64,000 nt of DNA from JABDGM01 sp963738665. GTDB lineage: Bacteria; Planctomycetota; Planctomycetia; Pirellulales; Lacipirellulaceae. Within the stretch, counting starts at the first letter, position 1. Each line of letters begins with the position of its first letter. The position numbers were made by a program, and so were the translations under genes. Location: positions 1,054,001 through 1,118,000 of the forward strand of contig CAVTXL010000002.1 of assembly GCA_963738665.1 (NCBI GenBank), in the 5' to 3' direction. The notes below the pieces were generated by a model. The model was not told where the DNA came from. It did not search any database and saw only the letters and a program-made list of their open reading frames with translations. Below are positions 38,795 to 48,421 of this stretch, piece by piece.

Positions 38795-39488
38795 TTGGAA
38801 CATCCCCGTAGGGCACGGCCGACCGACCGAATGCTGTTTGCGAACCGGACTTTCCGAAGATTGCAGTACCTCCCGCAACCATCCCGAAAAACTCATCGCC
38901 GATCCTCACTTCCGCCTGCAAATAGTTGCCGCCAGCGGATTGCAGGCGTCCAATGCCAAGGCCGTGGGAGCATCTCAATTCGATATGCTCCAGGTATCGT
39001 GGCAAGGCATTCGATGGCCGTTGCACATCTCAGGACCTGAACGCGTCGAATCGTGACGATCCGTCGCAATTGTTGTCCTCAATGCCCGCCCCCATTTCCG
39101 CCCTCCTGGTCGTTTTATGCCCGACAACTCGCACTAGCCCGGGACGTTGTGCGTACTAAATCGGAGCCGGTTTTCGACGCGCAACGATTGGGATATACGG
39201 GCAATGCACGGAATAATTTGAATACGATGAGTAGTATGTATAGTAAATATGGGTAGTCTGTGTATTAACTAGCCGTTCGTAGTCGACGCCGTCGCAATGC
39301 TCATTTTTCCTGTTGGCTTCCGTTTTCCGGCGAGTTTTTTGATATTTCTGGCGTCGTCCTAGTTTCCGCGCTGCCGCGTCGCGAGTAGAACGCGGGGGAG
39401 CTACCAGCGTCGAGAGAGCTTTCTTTCAGCACGAAAACCACGTAGATTGACGTTTATCTGCATTCCTCCCCAACTATGTAATCGACCC
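38795..39488. other. Gap of about 690 bases without a convincing gene
   Basis: Follows the IS630 remnant. One frame stays open to 39056 but loses all transposase similarity. From about 39180 to 39300 the DNA is unusually AT-rich (ATTTGAATACGATGAGTAGT region) for this genome. It probably holds element debris and the promoter of the diguanylate cyclase gene. Confidence 0.45.
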
Positions 39489-40351
39489 ATGTCTGCAGGC
39501 CTCTCAGCGTCGCTACGCGAGTTCTTTGATCTTTCCTGGGACGGCATTGCGTTTGTCGCCCCTGCGCCTGGCGGCTCGTCTTCGCCAATGCAACGTTGGC
39601 GCAATGGATCGGTGGTCCCGTCCGCGAGCCGGCGATCGAAGACGTTCTGCGGGGCATTAGCCCAAAGCAATTGCGCAATAAGCTCAAGCGTGTTTGGCAC
39701 GGCGAAGTGGAGAACTCCGTGGTAGCAGCCGGTCACATTGAGCCGCTGGACGGCGGTCCCAAGATTACCGTCGAGGCGCGCCTCGTGAGCGTTGGCCGAG
39801 GTGACGAGCGAATAGTGGGCGTGGTAATTCGCCGAACGGACCTGCACGTAGAAAACGGATTCGCCAGCAGGCGCGATCCACTCACTGGGCTGGCCGATCG
39901 ATCGGCGCTGGTCACGCGGCTGACAACGCTGCTCAAAGGCGACCGCTCCGCAGATCGGCGTTTCGCCGTGCTGTTTATCGACCTCGACTACTTCAAGCAG
40001 GTCAATGACCAGTTCGGCCATTTGGTGGGTGATCGGGCGCTGAGCGAGGTGGCGCAGCGCCTGGTGCAGTGCGTCCGTGGCGGCGACGAAGTATTTCGCT
40101 ACGGCGGCGATGAGTTTGTCGTGCTTGTGGAAAACTCGTTTGGCGACGACCATGTTGAACCGGTGGTTGCCCGGATTCACCAGTGGCTGTCCCAGCCGGT
40201 CTCCATCCGCGGTGAGGACGTGCAGCTATCGGCGAGCATTGGCGTAGCCGACGTCACGTCGCGCCATCTCGTCCCCGAAGATGTGCTCGCGGATGCCGAC
40301 CGCGCCATGTACGCGGCCAAACGGCTGGCGACAATTTCGCACGCTCGCTAA
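39489..40351 (+). CDS. Diguanylate cyclase with N-terminal PAS-like domain (frame broken)
   Basis: Makes the second messenger c-di-GMP from two GTP. From ATG 39489 (MSAGLSASLREFFDLSWDG) a PAS-like sensor begins; near 39570 one base is missing (GGCGGCTCG) and the next frame continues with LVFANATLAQWIGG. The GGDEF domain starts at RRDPLTGLADRSALVTRL. It has FIDLDYFKQVNDQFGH and an intact active site YGGDEF, and ends with DADRAMYAAKR. No membrane helix, so it should be cytoplasmic. No inhibitory RxxD site was recognised with confidence. Confidence 0.82.
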
Positions 40352-40425
40352 CCCCTACGCGCCGCTAGGCATCCGGCTTCTGACAGACGTGTAGGGCAGT
40401 TGGCCGCGCGAAAGTTGAGGTGCGC

Positions 40426-41964
40426 TCAGCGCCGGCGCCGCCCGCAAGTGGCTACGCCCGTCAGGCCAAGCAACAGCAGCAGTGCTGCGGCCGGCTCTGG
40501 CACCGGTGTATACATCACGGCAAAAATACGGTTGGAGGCGCCGGAAATTGCGCCGGGAATCGGCGCCCCGGTATTCGGGTCGCGGGTGTTCGGGCTGTTG
40601 GAGGCAATGCCGCCGAAGATATATCCCAACAGAGTCGGCTGCGTGATCTCGTCTAGCTTGAATACGCCGTTGTCGTAGGTCGGGACGCCCTCGGCCGGGA
40701 AAAACTCGGCGTTTGCCCCGAATCGCAGCCGCATGTTGTTTTGGTCTAAGATTGTCGGATATTCGCCGATCCAATGCTGGCTAAATTGTCCGCTGGAATC
40801 GATGACGACCGACGTGATGTCATTGATAAATGGAAAGGCCGGGTCGTTGATCACGGTCTGCGTATCGGTGTCGAGGGTCTGGTAGCTGATGCCGCCGAAC
40901 AGGATCTCGTGCATCGAGCCGGTCGCTTCCGAGAACAAGCCGAGCTTGGCGGAATGGTAACCGTTGAAGCCCTGCTTAAACGTGTCCGGCGCGTTGGGGT
41001 CGGCCATGCTGGGCGTTCCGGTGTCGTCAATTTCCACCGGCACGGTCCACACGCCGTCCGAGGTCGTAAACACGCCGGATAGCACGACCAGGCCTTCCCC
41101 GAGGCCGCTGCCCGTGTCCGGCTTAATCACCGGGACGACGTTCAGGTCGCGGCGGCGATATTTCGATTCATCTTTGGGGCTCGGGTCGGCCGTTAGGTTT
41201 GCGACCGACAGGTTCACGCCGTCGTCCAGGATGTCGAAGCTGCGGACCTGGCTCGTGTACTGTCCGTTGGACCCGGGCGTGTAGTTGCCCGGGAAATTTT
41301 GGCCGAATACGAGTTGTGTGCGGCCGTTGATTTCATACATCGCGCCGCCGGTCACCGTGAACTGCGTGTTGGTGATTTGCCGAATTGCGTTGTCGTCCAT
41401 CGGCGTATCGTTGACGACCCAGTCCAGCATGCTGGGCAAGTCGAACGCGGTCAACTTGTTCCAGGTGCCATTTGTCGTGCCGGCAACAATTCCGTAGCCA
41501 CCCGTGACGTACAGCCGGTCGCCTTTCTGGTAAAACTGCGTGTTGCCAGGCGTGAGCGAGAGGAGTTCGCTCGCGGTCACATTCGCGGACGCCTCGGTCA
41601 ACGAGCGGTGCCAGCTCTGCTTGGCCACTGGGTCGATCACCCACACGTCTTGGTTTTGGTACTGAGACGGAAAGTTGTTTGCCGCCACCTGGTCGAAACC
41701 GTGCAAGCCATTTGTCCGGCCGGCAAAAACGATCCACTTGCCGTCAACTTGGGCCGCGTTGTACGAATGCAGCGTCGGCAAGGCCTCCGCTCCGAAATCG
41801 TACGGCTGCACCGAGATCGAATACGGCAGGCTGCTGTGAAGTTGGATCGGCGTGATGTCGGCCGTTTGATTATCGGCCCGGACGGCCGTCGCCGCGAGCA
41901 TCGCGACGCAGCAAGAGCTTAACCGGAAGGCGTTCGAGCGACGCAATTTGAGCGCGTTCATCAT
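40426..41964 (-). CDS. Exported PEP-CTERM protein, large
   Basis: The start is ATG 41964, giving a signal peptide (FRLSSCCVAMLAATAVRA). The mature 480 residues contain Kelch-like or propeller-like strands (DGKWIVFAGRTNGLHGF, DRLYVTGGYGIVAG) and end in a sorting tail VPEPAAALLLLLGLTGVA followed by RRRR. The tail marks it for processing by an exosortase, which is not encoded in the window. The role is unknown; an extracellular matrix or surface role is inferred from the family. Confidence 0.82.
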   Translation of the reverse strand: MMNALKLRRSNAFRLSSCCVAMLAATAVRADNQTADITPIQLHSSLPYSISVQPYDFGAEALPTLHSYNAAQVDGKWIVFAGRTNGLHGFDQVAANNFPSQYQNQDVWVIDPVAKQSWHRSLTEASANVTASELLSLTPGNTQFYQKGDRLYVTGGYGIVAGTTNGTWNKLTAFDLPSMLDWVVNDTPMDDNAIRQITNTQFTVTGGAMYEINGRTQLVFGQNFPGNYTPGSNGQYTSQVRSFDILDDGVNLSVANLTADPSPKDESKYRRRDLNVVPVIKPDTGSGLGEGLVVLSGVFTTSDGVWTVPVEIDDTGTPSMADPNAPDTFKQGFNGYHSAKLGLFSEATGSMHEILFGGISYQTLDTDTQTVINDPAFPFINDITSVVIDSSGQFSQHWIGEYPTILDQNNMRLRFGANAEFFPAEGVPTYDNGVFKLDEITQPTLLGYIFGGIASNSPNTRDPNTGAPIPGAISGASNRIFAVMYTPVPEPAAALLLLLGLTGVATCGRRRR

Positions 41965-42005
41965 GGGGGTCGTTCCGAAACGTGAAATTGTGCCTAGCCA
42001 TCTGC

Positions 42006-42674
42006 TCAACGACTTATTCGTGGGCGTCGCCGGGCAGCGCCGAGCAACGTCGCCAGCACGCCGATTGCCAGTAACCCGGCCGTTGCCGGTTCCGGCGTCA
42101 CGACAAAATCGAGCTGCATCGTCACATTGCCGTTGAATTCCTGGACCCAAAAGGTATATGGCCCACCCGTCAGCGGCGGGGTGAAGTGCCCTTGGGCGAT
42201 ACTGTCATCCAGGCCCGTGTAGTCGTAGTCGCCTACCAGCAGGTCGTCTCCCACCGCCATGCCGTCGAACTCTTTGTCCGGGCCGATGTGAGCATAGCCC
42301 AGGCAATCAGTAAGGCATGCAAATGGGTCGTTGACTGGATCAAACGTCATCGTCGCGCCCTGCTGCAGGGCGATGAACGACGCGCCGCTGTCGCCGGCGA
42401 AAGACGCTAGATACAAATGGGCGAGCGCCCCGCCGGGCGGCAACTCGATCCGGAAAAGATCGACGTCCACGTCCCCGGTGTCCTCCAACCGCGTATTTAG
42501 CACGATCGAGCTGGTGCCGACCGGCAGCGCCAAGGGCGTCGGATTCAGGTGGTCGTTGGATAGGTCGGGATCGACGGTGTCATCATAGATGACGTCCGCC
42601 CGCGCACCGGCGGACGCAACCAATAGTAACAGCAAACTCCCAATCGCTGCATAGCTCAGCACGCGACGATACAT
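42006..42674 (-). CDS. Exported PEP-CTERM protein, small
   Basis: The start is ATG 42674 (MYRRVLSYAAIGSLLLLLVA), a signal peptide. The mature part is acidic, beta-rich and Asp-heavy (DVDVDLFRIELPPGG), like the pre-peptidase or DVUA0089-type domains of exported proteins. It ends in TPEPATAGLLAIGVLATLL plus an Arg-rich end, a PEP-CTERM tail. It lies 42 bases before the larger PEP-CTERM gene on the same strand, so the two are probably one operon. Confidence 0.82.
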   Translation of the reverse strand: MYRRVLSYAAIGSLLLLLVASAGARADVIYDDTVDPDLSNDHLNPTPLALPVGTSSIVLNTRLEDTGDVDVDLFRIELPPGGALAHLYLASFAGDSGASFIALQQGATMTFDPVNDPFACLTDCLGYAHIGPDKEFDGMAVGDDLLVGDYDYTGLDDSIAQGHFTPPLTGGPYTFWVQEFNGNVTMQLDFVVTPEPATAGLLAIGVLATLLGAARRRPRISR

Positions 42675-43277
42675 ACGGCACCTTGCTTTCCGAATTGTGG
42701 GCACGTGGCCACGGTAAAAACGAAGAAAAAAACGGTCCGCTCGAGCGCGAGCGGCCGTCTCTGCTCCGGTAACTGCGTTTTGCTATTCAATGAATAGCCG
42801 CGACGGCCTGTTTGGGCCGGCGACGTTCATTGGCCTCTTCCAACTCGAGATAGGTCTCGCGGCCCCTCTGTTTGGGCCGCGGTGCCATCGGTTGCCCCTG
42901 CCAGGGGCGGGGGCGGCGGGCGGATGCCTCTACGATGCTGCCAGTCTAGTCGGGCACGGCGAAAGTGTCAACATTTTGGCCGATTTTCAGCCAGTTCAGG
43001 CGAGGCCCCTTCGCCGAGCCGCGCTGACCGCATTGAGCAAATAGGGTCGAGCTGTCAGTACGCTTTTCTGGTGACCGCATAACGCGCTTCTTGTGATCAA
43101 ATTGCAAAAAAGTCCTGGCTCGTCGTTTCGCTTTCGGATGCGCCAATATAAAGCGGAATTTATCCAGCCCTCACGTCGTTTTTAGCAACTTCTGCTAGAC
43201 TGGCGGCCGATGTGCGACTAGCCGCGCGGCACGGTGCGGCTACGCAATCACTGAGCTCACTCGAACGCGGAGGACGT
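42675..43277. other. Divergent intergenic region of about 600 bases
   Basis: Lies between the divergent PEP-CTERM operon and the PepSY-like gene. Two near-copies of CTGTTTGGGCCG occur at about 42809 and 42869. No gene was accepted. It should carry the promoters of both divergent units. Confidence 0.45.
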
Positions 43278-44405
43278 ATGAAGGTTTCAATAAATCGATT
43301 CTTCTTGGCGGCCATTGCCAGCCAGATCGCGGTCGCCGGGCTGCTCGCCGCGGACGAAGAGCAAATCAAGTCCGACCAGCTCCCAAAAGCTGTGGCTGAT
43401 GCGGTGAACGCCAGGTTTCGAGGCCTGGAATTCACAACCATCACGAAAGAAACAGAGGCCGATGGCCGCGTTATTTACGACATCGAGCTAACGCAGCAGG
43501 GCCGGAAATTCGAGACGGACGTCATGCAAGACGGCACACTGCTGGAGGTCGAGAAGGAGGTTTCGCAACAGGATTGGCCGAAGGCGCTGCCAGCCACGGT
43601 CGAAGGCAAGTTCCCGAAGGCCACGATCAAAGAAGTGTTGGAAGTCGATCTGGTGAAAGACAAAAAGGAGGTCCCCGACCATCTCGAAGTGACCGTCGAG
43701 ACGGCTGAGAAGAAGAGCGAAGAGATCCTGACGTCACTGGATGGAGGGAAAGTCGTGGAGGAAGATAGCGCCGCCAGCGACGGTGCGGCCCAGTGGCGCG
43801 ACAAATTCAACGTCGACAAGGCCAATCTCGTCAATGTCGGCCGGAACCCGTATTTCATCCTCGAGCCGGGGTATGCATTGCTTCTCAAAGGCGAGGGCGC
43901 CAGTCTTACGATCAAAGTCCTCGACGAAACGAAGCTGGTTGACGGCGTGCAGACGCGGATTGTCGAGGAGCGTGAAGAAAAGAACGGTCAGCCGATCGAA
44001 ATCTCGCGGAACTACTTCGCCATCGACAAGAAAACGCTCGATCTTTATTACTTCGGCGAGGAAGTCGACATGTACCAGGGCGGCAAGGTTACGGGCCACG
44101 AAGGCTCTTGGCTGGCCGGCGTCGACGGCGCGAAGTTCGGCCTGATGATGCCCGGCAAGCCCAAGGCCGGGGACAAATACTATCAGGAAATGGCCCCGAA
44201 CAAAGCGATGGATCGTGCAGAAATTGTGTCGGTTGATGTAGAATTCAAAACGCCGGCTGGGACCTTTAAGAATTGCGTCAAAACTCGCGACACCAGCGCG
44301 ATTGAAGCGGACGTATCCGAAAAGATATTTGCGCCCGGCGTCGGCCAGGTGAAAGACGACGAGTTTCAACTGGCGGAAATCGTGAAACCCGCGGCGGCGA
44401 AATGA
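43278..44405 (+). CDS. Exported PepSY-like protein
   Basis: ATG 43278 has GGAGGA just upstream and starts a signal peptide (FFLAAIASQIAVAGLLAADE). Two PepSY-like units follow: the first with KAVADAVNARFRGLEFTTI and GRVIYDIELTQQGRKFE, the second around LPATVEGKFPKATIKEVLEV. The C-terminal 200 residues form a separate beta-rich domain (PYFILEPGYALLLKGEG; FAPGVGQVKDDEFQLAEIV). The gene is directly followed by a two-component system, and PepSY-like proteins are often linked to such sensors as periplasmic modulators. That link is inference. Confidence 0.8.
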   Translation: MKVSINRFFLAAIASQIAVAGLLAADEEQIKSDQLPKAVADAVNARFRGLEFTTITKETEADGRVIYDIELTQQGRKFETDVMQDGTLLEVEKEVSQQDWPKALPATVEGKFPKATIKEVLEVDLVKDKKEVPDHLEVTVETAEKKSEEILTSLDGGKVVEEDSAASDGAAQWRDKFNVDKANLVNVGRNPYFILEPGYALLLKGEGASLTIKVLDETKLVDGVQTRIVEEREEKNGQPIEISRNYFAIDKKTLDLYYFGEEVDMYQGGKVTGHEGSWLAGVDGAKFGLMMPGKPKAGDKYYQEMAPNKAMDRAEIVSVDVEFKTPAGTFKNCVKTRDTSAIEADVSEKIFAPGVGQVKDDEFQLAEIVKPAAAK

Positions 44406-44428
44406 TGTGCCGCCAATAAGTGCGCCGC

Positions 44429-45110
44429 ATGGGATTCCGCATTCTCGTGATCGAAGACGATGCTGCGATTGCCGATTTTTTGACGCGTGGATTGCGCGAG
44501 GAGGGTTTTAACGTCGTTCATGCGTCCGATGGTCAGCAAGGGCGGTTCCGGCTGAAGCACGAAACTTGGGACGTCGTGCTGCTCGATTGGTGGCTGCCGG
44601 GCACAGATGGAGTGACGCTACTCCGCGAATTTCGCGGCGCCGGCGGCGGGGCACTCGTGTTGATGCTGACGGCGCGCGATGCCGTCTCCGATCGCGTGGC
44701 GGGCCTGGATAGCGGCGCGGATGACTACCTGTGCAAGCCGTTTGCCTTCGAAGAGTTGCTCGCGCGGGTGCGGTCGCTCCTGCGGCGGCAGGACGAGCGC
44801 GGTGACGCATCGCTGAAAGCCCATGACGTCAGCGTCAATTTGGCGACGCATCAGGCCACGCGCGGGCAAGCGCCTTGATTTGACAAGCAAGGAGCAATCG
44901 CTGCTGACGTTCTTTCTGCGGCATCCGGGCCAGGTGCTGAGCCGGAGCCGGATTTACGAGCAGGTGTGGGACGAGCGGTACGACGGGCTTTCCAATACGC
45001 TCGAGGTTCACATTATGGAACTGCGAAAGAAGTTGGAGAAACATGGCACGCGATTGATTTGCACGGTGCGTGGCCGAGGTTATGTGTTTGGCAAGCCGCC
45101 GGCCGAGTAA
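44429..45110 (+). CDS. OmpR-family response regulator (frame broken)
   Basis: The start is ATG 44429; a GTG at 44420 is also possible. The receiver domain has the acidic pair in LVIEDDAAI, the phosphorylated Asp in LLDWWLPGTDG, a Thr in MLTARDAV and the Lys in CKPFAFEE. After HQATR (near 44865, ACGCGCGGGC) the frame changes. The winged-helix effector continues in the next frame as GKRLDLTSKEQSLLTFF and ends RGRGYVFGKPPAE at 45110. It should bind DNA near its targets. Its partner kinase is 33 bases downstream. Confidence 0.85.
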
Positions 45111-45143
45111 TCGCGGGGCCGATCCTGTTCCGAGCAGATTCAA

Positions 45144-46575
45144 TTGAATGTGAAGCTAACGACTCGAATTTCGTTGTTTTTCCTGGTAGCTCTGGCGGCC
45201 GTCTTGGGCGGCATGTCGTGCTCGATCTATCTGCTCGTCCGAAGCCAGCTGATGCGGCAGCTCGACGAGTTTTCGCAATCAGCTTTGGATACACTGACCG
45301 CAGCAGTTGATTTTGAGGCCGATGGGCTGGAATGGGAATCGAACGTCCGCCGACTGACGTTTGCTCAGGCGCCCGGTGGCGGGCAGCTTGCTTGGGCGAT
45401 CTACGCCCCGGACGGCCAACGCTTGGATGGCACGCAGGAGGCTGTCGTTGGATTTGAACCGCCAAACGGCCAACCGGCGGCTCTGCACGCCGCGGCCCAA
45501 GACGGAAACACTTGGCGGGTCGCTCGCCGGCAACTGCGGGCCGATTGGACTGCGGTCTCTCCGTCGTTGAATCTTCCGCCGGAAGACGAAGTTGCAAAAC
45601 GATGGCCGACGCTGACGTTAGCGGTCGGCGTATCGACGGATCGGGCACTAGCGTCGCTCAGGCCCCTGGCGATGTGGCTGGCGGTGATTGCGACTGGAAT
45701 CTGGATGCTGGCGGCGATCGGCGGACGGTGGATTTCTCGTCGTGCGCTGCAGCCGATGACCCGAATGGCGCAGGCGGCTGGCAGCATTTCTGCGCTCGAT
45801 CTCCAGCGGCGGCTGCCGCCGTCGGGCACGAACGACGAACTCGACGAGCTCGGCACGACGTTCAACGCGAGCTGCTCGATCGACTGCAGATTTCGTTCGA
45901 AAAGCAATCGCGATTTGCCTCCCAGGCCTCACACCAATTGCGCACGCCGCTGGCCGCGATCATTGGTCAATTGGACGTTGCGCTGCGACGTGAGCGGACG
46001 GCGGACGAATATCGAGAAGCGCTCGCCGCGGCTCGAAAGCAGGCCGGGCAATTGGCCCGCATCGTCGAGATGCTGCTGTTCTTGACGCGTGCGGACGCGG
46101 ACGCCTCATCGCCGGCGCTTGCGCGAGTTGAATTGCGCGGCTGGCTGGTGGTGCACCTGCAAGCTTGGGAGCAACACGCAAGAGGCAGCGACATTCGCAG
46201 CGATGCCCGCTCGGATGATGCGCTGTGGGTCAACGTTCACGCCGAAATGCTGGGACAGGCGCTCGACAATTTGCTCGACAACGCCTGCAAATACAGCCAG
46301 CCGGGGTCCGTTGTCGCTGTCTCGCTGAAACGAAACGGCGACGTTGTCGAGTTGGCCGTCGCAGACGAAGGAATCGGTCTGTCAGAGGAGGAGCTGCCGC
46401 ATCTGGGCGAGGCGTTCTTTCGTTCGCCCAGAGCCCGTGAGCACGGCGCGGGGGGCGTGGGGCTGGGCCTGGCGATCGTGTGCCGAATATTGACCGCCCT
46501 GGACGGCCAACTGCGGGTGGAAAGGCGCCCGGCGCGGGAAGCCGATTTGTCATCGTTCTCCTTAACGCGGCCTGA
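45144..46575 (+). CDS. Membrane sensor histidine kinase (frame broken twice)
   Basis: The start is uncertain: TTG at 45144 or GTG at 45150. It has one helix near the N-terminus (ISLFFLVALAAVLGGMSC), a periplasmic domain of about 140 residues, a second helix (LAVIATGIWMLAAIGG) and a HAMP domain. The frame shifts at TTCAACGCGAGC (about 45868-45879) into LLDRLQISFEKQ. The kinase core follows: H box SHQLRTPLAAI, N box NLLDNACKYS, G1 DEGIGLS and G2 GVGLGLAIV. A second missing base at GGCGCGGGAAG (about 46527-46537) restores the family ending GSRFVIVLL and a stop at 46573-46575. It phosphorylates the regulator encoded just upstream; the signal is unknown. Confidence 0.85.
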
Positions 46576-46941
46576 TAGTTTGTCAGTCGAGATTTGATGC
46601 GACGCTGAACTTGCAAAAGTTCAGAACCGTTCAAAAAGACTGGATTCTTGCGAATTCAGCTACGTCAATTCATCGTGAACCGACCACGAGCTGCCGGTTG
46701 AAATACTCAACAGGCGGCTTGATCGCTTGGAAGTGATCTCAAATGAACGACGTACGTCGTTGTTTTGCGAGCCGCGAACAACTCTGCTGCGAGCTTGACG
46801 AGGTTGAAAAACACCACGGTCGCGTTTTTCAACAGGCAGCTACTTCGACTGTTTGATGTGTCTTGACGTGATCTAAGTCTTTTTGTAATAGCACCTTCCG
46901 TTGGGCATGGAATGACAATGCTTTAGGGAAGGAGCGAACGC
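46576..46941. other. Intergenic region containing a palindromic hairpin and the left end of the IS701 element
   Basis: No gene. It holds the hairpin at 46797-46835 and, from 46844, the left terminal repeat and leader of the insertion sequence. Confidence 0.6.
46797..46835. repeat. Hairpin element, copy 1 (related to 63121-63262)
   Basis: GTTGAAAAACACCACG faces CGCGTTTTTCAAC, forming a hairpin. The same sequence with few changes ends the 142-bp element at 63121-63262. Upstream bases from about 46690 (GGTTGAAATACTCAACAGG, then GCGAGCC) also resemble parts of that element, so a diverged longer copy may be present. Confidence 0.65.
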
Positions 46942-48372
46942 ATGGATGCGAATAATTATGAGCAACGCAAGCAGCAATTGTTGGCTGAATGCACGGTCGC
47001 CCCGCAGGTCTTTGACGGCGTGATGCAGCGGCTGGAGCGATTTATGGAACCGTTCGTCGAAAACCTGGTCCGCAAAGAACAAGCCGATCATGCGCACACG
47101 ATTGTGGGGGGTCTGCTCTCGGATTTGGAGAACAAGAATACCGAGTCGATCGCTTACCGCTTTGGCCAGGAGCGGATGCCTTTGCAATGGTTCGTGGGCA
47201 TGTCCGATTGGGCGGACGAACCTTTGCGCGAAGAGTTGGTTCGTCAAATCGGCCAGCAACTGGGCCGCGACGACGGCGTCCTGGTCTTCGATCCGTCGGC
47301 CTTTCCCAAATCGGGCAAGGAGTCCGTCGGTGTGGCCCGTCAGTGGTGCGGTCGGCTGGGAAAGGTCGACAACTGCCAAGTCGCCGTCTACATGGGTTAT
47401 GTCTCGGCGAAAGAACACGCCTTGGTCGATATGCGGCTGTTTATGCCCAAGGAGTGGACGCAGGACCGGCAGCGGCGCGAGAAGGCCGGCGTCCCCCAGG
47501 AGGTGCGCTATCGCACGCGACATCAACTGTGCTTGGAATTGCTGGACCAACACGGTGACAAGCTGCCCCACAGTTGGATCACCGGCGACGACGAATTGGG
47601 GCGTCCGTACACGTTTCGCCGCCGTTTGGACGACCGCCGTGAGCGTTATCTGTTGGCAGTTCCGTCGAACACCACGATCCGCGACTTGGAAACCGAGGAA
47701 CCATCCTATCGCGGTTCTGGCCGTCCGCCGAAGCGTCCCTGGCAGCGCGTCGACCAGTGGGCCAACTCGCTGCCGAAACGCGCCTGGACCAAGGTGGACG
47801 TCCGCGACGGCTCCAAGGGACCGCTGTTGATCGAGGTCGTCAAGCGGCGCGTCGTAGGGCGTAATCACCGGCGTCAGGAAGGCCATCCGGAAGTGCTGGT
47901 CGTGATTCGTTATCGTGATCGCGAGAACCGGCGCGTGGTCAAGACGGATTATTATTTGTCGAATGCCTCGGCGGACGTGGAGCTGACTGAGTTTGCCCGC
48001 GTCGCTAAGGCGGAACATCGAATCGAGGAATGCCTGCAGGCGCCAAAAGCGAAGCCGGTCTGGCCGACTACGAGGTTCGCAACTGGAAAGGCTGGCAGCA
48101 TCACCAAACGCTCTCTCTGATCGCCGCTTGGTTCCTGGTGGTCGAAACCCGGCGGGGGAAAAAAATGGACGCCTTCGATTACCGTCCCACAAGTCCGCGC
48201 AGCATCTCCGAAATCCTACGACGTATCCGCGGATGCGCTACACCGTCTCGCATCCGACACGAATGCCAACAACGTCTGGTACGCAACGAACTAGCCCGCT
48301 TGTACCATTGGAAGCGGCGTAACTTGTTAGCACCACTAAACATAAACAAACGACAGATCTAAAACAGTCGAA
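46844..48372 (+). mobile_element. IS701-family insertion sequence with terminal repeats and 4-bp duplication
   Basis: The 11-base end TTCGACTGTTT at 46844-46854 is the reverse complement of AAACAGTCGAA at 48362-48372. CTAC flanks both sides (46840-46843 and 48373-48376), which fits the 4-bp target duplication known for the IS701 family. The element is 1529 bp long and holds one transposase gene. Confidence 0.8.
46942..48362 (+). CDS. IS701-family transposase (frame broken near the C-terminus)
   Basis: DDE transposase of about 473 residues once joined. It shows LVFDPSAFPKSGKESVGVAR (first Asp) and SWITGDDELGRPYTFRR (second Asp). After RIEECLQ (near 48038, CAGGCGCCAAA) the frame must shift by one base to read AKSEAGLADYEVRNWKGW, which holds the third catalytic position. 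It then ends as VRNELARLYHWKRRNLLAP at 48362. A short stretch after RRGKKM may carry a further pair of indels. If the breaks are technical, the element is probably functional. Confidence 0.87.
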
Positions 48373-48421
48373 CTACGAAAGGATGCGGATAGAGGTCTGG
48401 AATTAAACCCGATCCCATTTC

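Noticed and set aside
46873..48192. Open frame of 439 codons antisense to the IS701 transposase
   Set aside because: The sense strand carries the DDE transposase; the antisense frame is a mirror of its codon bias.
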